DNA of 64,000 nucleotides from Amycolatopsis viridis (lineage in GTDB: Bacteria; Actinomycetota; Actinomycetes; Mycobacteriales; Pseudonocardiaceae): the NCBI RefSeq assembly GCF_011758765.1, contig NZ_JAANOU010000001.1, positions 1,798,001-1,862,000 on the forward strand, in the 5' to 3' direction. A program made the translations under genes and the position numbers. The notes under the pieces are model-generated. The model was not told the DNA's origin and searched no databases. It worked only from the letters and a program-made list of their open reading frames with translations. Of the stretch, positions 55,028 to 64,000 are shown one piece after another (the stretch's first letter is position 1; every line of letters starts with the position of its first letter).

Positions 55028-55663
55028 ATGACCGCGAGCGAGGGCGGGCCCATCCGGGCCGGCGTCATCGAGGACCACCCGCTGTACCGGCACGCGGTCG
55101 CGAACGTGCTGTCCGGGGCCCGCGACGTCGAACTCGGTCCGGTCGCGGAGTCGGTCGCCGCGTTCGCCGCCGCCGGGGAACCGGCCGGCTGCGTCGTCGT
55201 GCTGGACCTGAAACTGCCCGGGGTCACCGGTACGCGGGCGGTGCACGAGGTCGTGCGCATGGGCCACCAGGTGCTGGTGGTGTCCGCGCACGCGGGGCAG
55301 GACGAGGTGCTGGGCGCGATCTCCGCCGGTGCCCGGGGCTACCTGTCGAAGGACGCCGACGGCGACGACATCCTGCACGCGGTCCGCGAGATCGCCGCCG
55401 GGAACTCCTACGTCTCCCCGACGCTGGCGTCCTACCTGCTGGACTCCACCCGCCCGCGGGCCGGGTCGCGCAGCGTGCTGTCCGACCGGGAACGGCAGGT
55501 GCTGTCGCTGCTGGCGGCGGGGGAGCGGGACGCCGACATCGCCGCGGCGATGGAGATCAGCGTCCGCACCGTCCGTTCCTACCTCGACCGGATCCGCGAC
55601 AAGACGGGCCGCCGCCGGCGCCCCGAACTGACCCGGCTCGCCATCGAGGAGGGGATGGTCTAG
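55028..55663 (+). CDS. NarL/FixJ-family response regulator
   Basis: 211 aa. Receiver domain (about 10-125) with EDHPLYR acidic pair, phospho-acceptor Asp in CVVVLDLKLPGVTG near residue 60, and GYLSKDADGDD Lys near 108. C-terminal LuxR-type helix-turn-helix (about 150-208: LSDRERQVLSLLAAGERDAD, ISVRTVRSYLDRIRDKTGR). No histidine kinase is adjacent. AGGGAG precedes ATG 55028. Divergent from the eccE-like gene, the likeliest local target. Its TAG stop shares CTAG with the opposite nitrilase gene. Confidence 0.9.
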   Translation: MTASEGGPIRAGVIEDHPLYRHAVANVLSGARDVELGPVAESVAAFAAAGEPAGCVVVLDLKLPGVTGTRAVHEVVRMGHQVLVVSAHAGQDEVLGAISAGARGYLSKDADGDDILHAVREIAAGNSYVSPTLASYLLDSTRPRAGSRSVLSDRERQVLSLLAAGERDADIAAAMEISVRTVRSYLDRIRDKTGRRRRPELTRLAIEEGMV

Positions 55664-56454
55664 AGCCGCCGGTTGGCGAGCGCTCCGGTGGCGTTGCGGG
55701 CCTGGCCGGTGACCTCCGGGTCGATGTCCACGACGACCGAGCCGGGGCCCGCGCCGAGCTGGGCGTGCACGCGGCCGAAGCCGTCGGCGACGGTCGAGAA
55801 CCCGATACCGGTCGGCGCCTTCGGGTTCACCTCGACACCGGCGGCGGCCGGGTCGGCCTGCCCGCAGCCGAGTACCCAGCAGCCCGAGTCCAGCGCGCGC
55901 GCCCGCACCAGCACCTCCCACTGGTCCCGCTTGCCCTCCCCGGCGCCCCACGACGTGGGCAGCACGACCGCGGACGCGCCCCGGTCGGCCAGCGCGCGGA
56001 ACAGCTCCGGGAACCGCACGTCGTAGCAGGTGGCGAAGCCCAGGGTCACGCCGTCGACCTCGACCGTGACCGGCTCGCTGCCGGGCGCGACCGTGTCGGA
56101 CTCGCGGAACCCGAACGCGTCGTAGAGGTGGATCTTGTGGTAGCCCAGGTGGTGTCCGAGGCCCGTGATGAGCAGCGTGTTCCGCACCCGCCCGTCGTCG
56201 TTCGGTGTGAACATGCCGGCCACCACGAGCACCCGGTGCTCGTCGGCGATCGACGCCACCGACTTCGCCCACGGCCCGTCCAGCGGCTCGGCGACCGGCC
56301 CGAGCGGTACTCCGAACCGCGCCATCGTGGCTTCCGGGAACACCACGACCCGCGCCCCGTCGCCCGCCGCGCGCGCCACGCCCTCCCGGATCGCGGTGAC
56401 GTTCTCCGCGGGCTCGGCACTCGATGTGAGCTGGCACAAGCCGATCCGGAGCAC
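55660..56454 (-). CDS. Carbon-nitrogen hydrolase (nitrilase superfamily)
   Basis: 264 aa. The catalytic Glu-Lys-Cys triad is visible as [12 protein letters not shown] (E near 41), [12 protein letters not shown] (K near 108) and [14 protein letters not shown] (C near 143). It resembles the omega-amidase/Nit branch that repairs deaminated metabolites. Substrate unverified. GTG 56454 has AGGGAGGT upstream. Convergent with the response regulator (shared CTAG) and divergent from hisD. Confidence 0.9.
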   Translation of the reverse strand: MLRIGLCQLTSSAEPAENVTAIREGVARAAGDGARVVVFPEATMARFGVPLGPVAEPLDGPWAKSVASIADEHRVLVVAGMFTPNDDGRVRNTLLITGLGHHLGYHKIHLYDAFGFRESDTVAPGSEPVTVEVDGVTLGFATCYDVRFPELFRALADRGASAVVLPTSWGAGEGKRDQWEVLVRARALDSGCWVLGCGQADPAAAGVEVNPKAPTGIGFSTVADGFGRVHAQLGAGPGSVVVDIDPEVTGQARNATGALANRRL

Positions 56455-56491
56455 GGGCTACCTCCCTGGTCGTCGTCCACGTTCCAACTCG

Positions 56492-56497
56492 TACCCT
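56492..56497 (+). promoter_or_regulatory. Predicted -10 hexamer of the hisDCB operon
   Basis: TACCCT, 6 nt before ATG 56504; leaderless-type, identical to the one before the NYN gene. Confidence 0.55.
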
Positions 56498-56503
56498 AGA
56501 CCC

Positions 56504-59515
<3,012 letters not shown>

Positions 59516-59519
<4 letters not shown>

Positions 59520-59674
59520 GCAAGGAGGTCGTCGCCGTTCTGCTGCTGGCGCTCGGCGGTTTCCTGGTCGGCGGCGTGTACAGCACGTGGAAGACGGCCA
59601 AGGTGCTCGCGGCCGCGTTGCTGGTCGCGGCACTCCTGGCCGTCGGCGGCGCGATCGCCTGGCTGGTGTCCTAG
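59516..59674 (+). CDS. Small membrane protein in the his operon (52 aa)
   Basis: Two hydrophobic helices (about 5-22: [18 protein letters not shown]; about 30-50: [20 protein letters not shown]) separated by a short basic turn. GTG 59516 overlaps the hisB stop (GTGA) and GAAGGG lies upstream, so it is translated as part of the his operon. No known his function; small proteins at this spot are, as far as I recall, common in this family of actinobacteria. Its stop shares CTAG with the convergent MMPL gene. Confidence 0.65.
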
Positions 59675-61842
59675 CCCCGCGCGCGTTCCAGTGCGTGGTG
59701 CTCGTCGAGGTGCCTGGCGAGGCTCTCGCCTTCCACGTCGACGTTCGGCAGCACGCGCTGCAGCCACTTCGGCAGCCACCACGCGTGCCTGCCGAGCAGG
59801 GACATCACCGCGGGCACGATCGTCATCCGCACCACGAACGCGTCCACCAGCACGCCGAACGCGAGCGCGAAGCCGATCGACTGGATCAGCGACAGCTCCG
59901 CCGCGACGAACCCGGCGAACACGCTGATCATGATGAGCGCGGCCGCGACCACCACGCGGGCGCCGTGCCGGAACCCGCTCACCACCGCGTCGCCCGCGTC
60001 GGCGCCGTGCACGAAGTCCTCGCGCATCCGGGTCACCAGGAACACCTGGTAGTCCATGGCGAGGCCGAACAGCACGCCGATCAGCAGGATAGGCAGCATG
60101 CTCATGATCGGCCCGGTCGACTTCACGCCGAGCAGGCCGGTGAGCCAGCCCCACTGGAACACCGCGACCACCGCGCCGAACGTCGCCGCCACCGAGCCGA
60201 GGAAGCCCAGGGTCGCCTTCAGCGGCACCACGAGCGACCGGAAGACCAGCATCAGCAGCAGGAACGCCAGCCCGACGATCAGGCCGAGGTAGGGCAGCAT
60301 CGCGCCGGCCAGCTTCTCCGACACGTCGATCTGCAGCGCCGTCTGCCCGGTCACCGACAGCTTCGCCCCGGTGGCGCCGGAGAGGCGGTGGGACTGTTCG
60401 CGGATGTTCGCGACGAGCTGTTCGGTCTCCGTGCTGCTCGGCCCGCTCTTCGGGATCACCGTGACCAGCGCGGTGTCGCCGTCGGCGTTGAACTGCGGCT
60501 GGGTCACCCGCGCGACGTCCGGCAGCCGGGAGATCGAGTCGGTGGCCCCGGCCGCGGCCAGGCGCGGGTCGGGGGCCCCGGCTGAGTCGATCACGACGAT
60601 CAGCGGGCCGTTGGTGCCCTCCCCGAACCCCTTGCTGATCAGGTCGTACGCCTTGCGCTGGGTCGAGTCGGGCGCGGCCGTGCTGTCGTTGGGCAGCCCG
60701 AGCTGCATGCTCAGCGCCGGGATCGCGACGACGAGCAGGCCGAGCACGGCCGTGACCAGCACCGGGATGCGGTGCCGTCCGACGTACCGGGCCCAGCGCT
60801 CGCCCAGGGCGGGCTTGCCGTGGTGCTTCGGGCGGGACCGCTTGCCGATCACCTTGCGCCCGGCGAAACCGAGCAGCGCGGGCAGCAGGGTGAGCGCGAT
60901 GAGGACCGCGACGGCCACCGTCGCGGCGGCGGCGATGCCCATCTGGCCGAGGATCGGGATGCCCACGACGGTCAGGCCGGCCAGCGCGATGATCACCGTC
61001 AGGCCGGCGAACACCACCGCCGAGCCCGCGGTGCCCACCGCCCGCCCGGCGGCCAGTTCCGGGTCGTGCCCCCCGGCGAGTTCGTGCCGGTAGCGGGAGA
61101 CGATGAACAACGCGTAGTCGATCCCGACGGCGAGGCCGAGCATCAGCGCCAGGACCGGGGTGTTGGAGTTCAGATCGGCGAAGCCGGACACGGTCAGCAC
61201 GCCCGCCATGCCCACCCCGACGCCGATCAACGCGGTCAGCAGCGGCAGCCCGGCGGCGACGATCGAGCCGAACGTGATCGCCAGCACGAGGGCCGCGATG
61301 AGGACGCCGACGCCTTCGGTGGCCTGGGAACCGGGCACGCCCTGGATCGCGTCGCCACCGAACTCGACGGTGAACCCGGCGTGTTGGGCCGGATCGGCCG
61401 CCGCTCTGAGAGCTGCCCGGTCGCCCTCGGTGACATCCGTGGCCGGAACCCGGTAGCTCATCTGGGCCATCGCCACCCGTTCGGTGACGGTCTTGGCCTG
61501 GTACGGGTCGGCGACCGTGGCGACGCCGGGAGCGGACTTGAGCCGGCCGACGAGGTCCTCGACCGCGGCGCGCACGTCCGGTTCGGCCAGCGTGCGACCC
61601 GCCGGGGCCTCGATCGCCACGCGTGCCGTCGCGTTTCCGGGCGAGGCCTGCGGGAACTTGTCCTTGAGGTGGTCGATGGCCTGCTGGGCCTCGGTGCCCG
61701 GGATGGTCACCGAGTTCGACATCTGCCCGGACAGGGCGAGCGCCCCGCCGCCGAGGGCGAGCAGGACCGCCGCCCAGACGCTCGCGACGAGCCAGCGCCG
61801 GCGGAAGGAGAACCGGGCGAGACGGTAGAGCAGGGTGGCCAC
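59671..61842 (-). CDS. MMPL-family RND transporter
   Basis: 723 aa. Two repeats, each with one helix, a large periplasmic domain, then five helices: helices near 15-35 and 180-330, and a second set near 370 and 510-690. GDALFIVS-type segments appear as LAVGIDYALFIVSRYRHEL near 240, with the second-half counterpart LFGLAMDYQVFLVTRMRED near 580; the Asp-Tyr pairs drive proton coupling. It probably exports a lipid or lipophilic compound. GTG 61842 has GGAG upstream. Controlled by the divergent TetR through a three-site operator array. Confidence 0.92.
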   Translation of the reverse strand: MATLLYRLARFSFRRRWLVASVWAAVLLALGGGALALSGQMSNSVTIPGTEAQQAIDHLKDKFPQASPGNATARVAIEAPAGRTLAEPDVRAAVEDLVGRLKSAPGVATVADPYQAKTVTERVAMAQMSYRVPATDVTEGDRAALRAAADPAQHAGFTVEFGGDAIQGVPGSQATEGVGVLIAALVLAITFGSIVAAGLPLLTALIGVGVGMAGVLTVSGFADLNSNTPVLALMLGLAVGIDYALFIVSRYRHELAGGHDPELAAGRAVGTAGSAVVFAGLTVIIALAGLTVVGIPILGQMGIAAAATVAVAVLIALTLLPALLGFAGRKVIGKRSRPKHHGKPALGERWARYVGRHRIPVLVTAVLGLLVVAIPALSMQLGLPNDSTAAPDSTQRKAYDLISKGFGEGTNGPLIVVIDSAGAPDPRLAAAGATDSISRLPDVARVTQPQFNADGDTALVTVIPKSGPSSTETEQLVANIREQSHRLSGATGAKLSVTGQTALQIDVSEKLAGAMLPYLGLIVGLAFLLLMLVFRSLVVPLKATLGFLGSVAATFGAVVAVFQWGWLTGLLGVKSTGPIMSMLPILLIGVLFGLAMDYQVFLVTRMREDFVHGADAGDAVVSGFRHGARVVVAAALIMISVFAGFVAAELSLIQSIGFALAFGVLVDAFVVRMTIVPAVMSLLGRHAWWLPKWLQRVLPNVDVEGESLARHLDEHHALERARG

Positions 61843-61891
61843 AGGCCGGCTCCAATACGGTCGGGTGACATCTGATCCGGTGATCCCGAAG

Positions 61892-61953
61892 CTAGCCGAT
61901 CGGCAAGTGCACTACAAGCCGATCGGCTAGTGTGTGACTAGCCGCACGGCTAG
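61892..61953. promoter_or_regulatory. Three TetR operators with 23-bp spacing
   Basis: Sites at 61892-61907 (CTAGCCGATCGGCAAG), 61915-61930 (CAAGCCGATCGGCTAG) and 61938-61953 (CTAGCCGCACGGCTAG) are 16-bp dyads whose centres are exactly 23 bp apart. They lie between the MMPL gene and tetR, so they should control both. Confidence 0.75.
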
Positions 61954-62026
61954 TGCCATCCGCGTTTGCCGGACCTGTCGCCGGTCGCGTACCCTTCGGT
62001 CGCCGAGGAGGAGGTTCACCAGTTCG

Positions 62027-62611
62027 ATGGCAGCCGTGGCCGGACACGAGGACACCCGTACGCGTTTGCTCGCCACGGCGCTGAAGCTGTTCACCGAGCA
62101 CGGCGTGGAGGGCACCTCGCTGCAGATGATCGCCGACGAACTCGGGGTCACGAAGGCGGCGGTGTACTACCACTTCAAGACGAAGGACGAGATCACCGAG
62201 GCCGTGGTCGAGCCGGGGCTGCGCGAGCTGGAGTCGATCGTGGCGGCCGCGGCCCGCCAGCGCAGGCCGGGCGCACGCATCGACCACCTGCTGGCCGGGT
62301 TCGTCGACGTGGTGGTGCGGCACCGGGCGCTGGTGGCGTTGTTCTCGGGTGATCCGGGGGTGGCGCGGGCGCTGGAGAAGCACTTCTTCCGCAAGGAGAG
62401 CTTCATGACCGGGATGATGACGATCCTCACCGGCCCCGATCCCGACGCCGCGCGCGTGGTGGCCGTGCACGCCGCGCTGGGCGGTATCGCCCTGGCCGGC
62501 GGCGCGCAGGAACTGGCCCGCTTCAGCGACGACGTCCTGCGCGAGTCGCTGCTCGACGTGGGACGCAAGCTGCTGGGCCGTCCCCGGCGCCGCCCCGCGG
62601 TGCCGTCCTGA
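62027..62611 (+). CDS. TetR/AcrR family regulator of the MMPL exporter
   Basis: 194 aa. Helix-turn-helix at about 10-55 (TRLLATALKLFTEHGVEGTS, then LGVTKAAVYYHF). C-terminal helical ligand domain. ATG 62027 is used: GAGGAGGAGG ends 12 nt upstream, a little far; GTG 62036 is an alternative. Divergent from the MMPL gene with the operator array between, the standard layout for TetR-controlled exporters. The inducer is unknown. Confidence 0.9.
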   Translation: MAAVAGHEDTRTRLLATALKLFTEHGVEGTSLQMIADELGVTKAAVYYHFKTKDEITEAVVEPGLRELESIVAAAARQRRPGARIDHLLAGFVDVVVRHRALVALFSGDPGVARALEKHFFRKESFMTGMMTILTGPDPDAARVVAVHAALGGIALAGGAQELARFSDDVLRESLLDVGRKLLGRPRRRPAVPS

Positions 62612-62632
62612 GCGCGCGGCCTCGCGTCCACC

Positions 62633-63058
62633 TCAGGTCAGCGGCAGCGTCAGGCACGCGGCGCTCGCGACGAAGCCGCGCCGCTCGTAGTAGCCGCGGG
62701 CGCCCCGCACCGCGACGCTCACCGCGACGGCCCCGGCCGTGCGTGCCCGCTGGATCACCGCGTCCACCAGGAGCCCGCCGATCCCGTGTCCGCGGTGCCC
62801 GGTGTCCACCACGAGTTCCAGCAGCTGACTGACCGGCCCGCCGGAATGCAGCGACAGCACGCGAGCGGCCAGGACGTAGCCGACCACCTCGCCGTCCCGG
62901 TCCGCCACCAGGAAGTCCGTGTCGTCGTACGTCGTCGCCGCGATCAGCTGTTCGTAGTTGTGTTCGAAGACCGGCCGGGCGGCACGGCCCTCCGTGGCCT
63001 GACCGAGCAGGGTGAAGACGGCTTCGGCATCGGTGACATCGGCTGGCCTGATCCGCAC
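62633..63058 (-). CDS. GNAT-family N-acetyltransferase
   Basis: 141 aa. VRIRPADVTDAEAVFTLLGQ at the start, the acetyl-CoA loop LVVDTGHRGHGIGGLLVDAV near residue 85 (R-x-x-G-x-G) and ARGYYERRGFVASAACL at the C-terminus are typical. Substrate unknown. GTG 63058 is preferred, with GACAAT 6 nt upstream as a possible -10. It lies 17 bp downstream of kptA on the same strand. Confidence 0.86.
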   Translation of the reverse strand: MRIRPADVTDAEAVFTLLGQATEGRAARPVFEHNYEQLIAATTYDDTDFLVADRDGEVVGYVLAARVLSLHSGGPVSQLLELVVDTGHRGHGIGGLLVDAVIQRARTAGAVAVSVAVRGARGYYERRGFVASAACLTLPLT

Positions 63059-63075
63059 CCGCTCATTGTCGTCAG

Positions 63076-63621
63076 TCAGTGACGGCGCAGGTACTCCGGA
63101 GGCACCGCCCGGGTGAGCCAGACACCGTTCGCGCTCACCTGGAAGCGGTACCCGTCGCGCGCCATCGCCGCGGCGTCGACGGTCAGCACGACCGGTCTGC
63201 CGTGCCGGGCTCCCACGCGCAGCGCGGTCTCCCGGTTGCCGGAGAGGTGCACGTCGTGCCGCGATCCCGGCCGCAGGCCCTCGCGGCGGATGGCGGGCAG
63301 GAACCGCTCGGCCGTCCCGTGGAACAGCACGTCCGGCGGGGCCGCGTCCGGCAGCCCGAGGTCGACGGCGACGCTGTGCCCCTGGCTCGCCCGGATGAGC
63401 GTCCCCGTCTCGTCGAACGCGAAGCGGCGTTTGTCGTTGCCCGCCACCACCGCGTCGAGTTCCGCCCGGGTGAGTGACAGACCGTGCCGGGCCAGAGCGG
63501 TGAGCAGATCGGCCACCGGGACCCAGCCGCCCGGTCCGAGTGCCAGCCCGATCTCCGCCGGCCGGTGCCGCAGGTGCCGGGAAAGCCGCTTGGACACCCG
63601 GGTCATCGTCTTTTCGTTCAT
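63076..63621 (-). CDS. kptA: RNA 2'-phosphotransferase (Tpt1/KptA family)
   Basis: 181 aa. Removes a 2'-phosphate from RNA, with transfer to NAD+. The winged N-terminal part has SKRLSRHLRHRPAEIGLALG (with the conserved Arg-His-Arg), and the ADP-ribosyl part has DVLFHGTAERFLPAIRREGL near 95, HDVHLSGNRETALRVG near 120 and RFQVSANGVWLTRAVPPEYL near 157. ATG 63621 is used; ATG 63606 is also possible. In bacteria without tRNA splicing its job is unclear. Possibly co-transcribed with the GNAT gene. Confidence 0.88.
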   Translation of the reverse strand: MNEKTMTRVSKRLSRHLRHRPAEIGLALGPGGWVPVADLLTALARHGLSLTRAELDAVVAGNDKRRFAFDETGTLIRASQGHSVAVDLGLPDAAPPDVLFHGTAERFLPAIRREGLRPGSRHDVHLSGNRETALRVGARHGRPVVLTVDAAAMARDGYRFQVSANGVWLTRAVPPEYLRRH

Positions 63622-63722
63622 TCCGGCGTCCAGTTACGCACCGGCGGCCCAGCCGGTGCAAGGTTTTTTGTCGGCCCAGGCTGGTAGGCAGGACGCAGGC
63701 ACCCGAAGGAGGCCGATGTCCA

Positions 63723-64000
63723 ATGCCCGCCGACGCCGCGCTGCTCGACCTGTGGACCGAGCCGCAGGAGCGCGAATGCCTGCTCTGCTACGTGACGCGA
63801 ATGCGCGCCGATTTCGGCTGCGACGGGACGATGCGCTGGACGCGGCGGTGGCGGACCCGCCGCGCCCCGGCGGTCACCTCGCTCGACCGGATCTTCCGGC
63901 AGCACCGCACCACGTGCGATTGCGGCGTGCCGTCCGCGTTCGGGGCCGGCCCGGTGCGCCACGGCGACGCCGTCACGACGCTGCCGCCACCCTGCTCCGG
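63723..64000 (+). CDS. DUF2695-like protein, cut by the window edge
   Basis: The first 92 codons, up to the edge, begin MPADAALLDLWTEPQERECL and contain ECLLCY, DFGCDGT and TTCDCGV, a cysteine pattern like DUF2695 (small cysteine proteins of actinobacteria). ATG 63723 has AAGGAGG 10 nt upstream. The 3' end lies outside the window, so length and C-terminus are unknown. Function unknown. Confidence 0.65.
   Translation, partial: MPADAALLDLWTEPQERECLLCYVTRMRADFGCDGTMRWTRRWRTRRAPAVTSLDRIFRQHRTTCDCGVPSAFGAGPVRHGDAVTTLPPPCS

Overview
The window is 64 kb of very GC-rich actinobacterial chromosome. Gene families and order point to the Pseudonocardiaceae, most like Amycolatopsis: an actinobacterial cytochrome bc1-aa3 branch (ctaC, ctaF, ctaE, qcrCAB), WhiB, PimB, DUF3043, a NAD regulator of the NrtR type, and frequent GTG or TTG starts. 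From memory, two blocks match the Mycobacterium tuberculosis map: about 1-39 kb resembles Rv2187-Rv2218 (lipA/lipB to pimB), and about 44-59.5 kb resembles the Rv1570-Rv1601 area (bioD, DUF2567, NUDIX, nadABC, hisDCB). No rRNA, tRNA, CRISPR array or intact insertion sequence was found.

Layout. 0-9 kb: the first codons of lipA, an SDR/TetR/F420-oxidoreductase insert, the operon TIGR01777-PAP2-lipB, and the lpd-sucB pair, so lipoate transfer sits beside lipoate-dependent E2/E3 enzymes. 9-19 kb: a small conserved protein, pepA, two membrane proteins, ilvE, a TipA-type MerR regulator, cobT, an aldo/keto reductase, DUF3043, an A-type Fe-S carrier and a PfkB kinase. 19-29 kb: asnB and the respiratory genes ctaC-ctaF and ctaE-qcrC-qcrA-qcrB, with trpD and two small genes between them. 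29-39 kb: an Lrp-type effector-domain protein, a DEDD/GIY-YIG nuclease, a coiled-coil NYN protein, a 76-aa cysteine protein, a degenerate mobile-element scar (about 33-36 kb), an NlpC/P60 hydrolase and pimB. 39-46 kb: SRPBCC, P450, MerR, a SulP-carbonic anhydrase fusion, bioD and DUF2567. 46-52 kb: whiB, LON-like, nrtR and nadABC. 52-64 kb: a domain-swapped RibD-like protein, a ROK regulator, an orphan EccE with a NarL-type regulator, a nitrilase, hisDCB, an MMPL exporter with its TetR, GNAT, KptA and a cut-off DUF2695 gene.

Regulation is readable in places. At least 13 genes have a TANNNT hexamer exactly 6 or 7 nt before the start codon and no convincing Shine-Dalgarno, which suggests leaderless transcripts. 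First genes with leaders and genes inside operons usually carry AGGAGG-like sites, and many operon genes overlap by ATGA or GTGA. Clear dyads suggest operators for both TetR genes, the TipA-type MerR and NrtR, and a SigH/SigR-like promoter precedes the Fe-S carrier gene. Perfect hairpins separate most convergent units.

Most of the window is conserved core metabolism. No clearly novel multi-gene system was found. The least ordinary parts are the 33-36 kb scar, the orphan EccE/regulator pair, the RibD-like protein with swapped domain order, the 23-bp-phased operator array at 61.9 kb, and the tandem repeats copied from the end of a gene at 39.7 kb.
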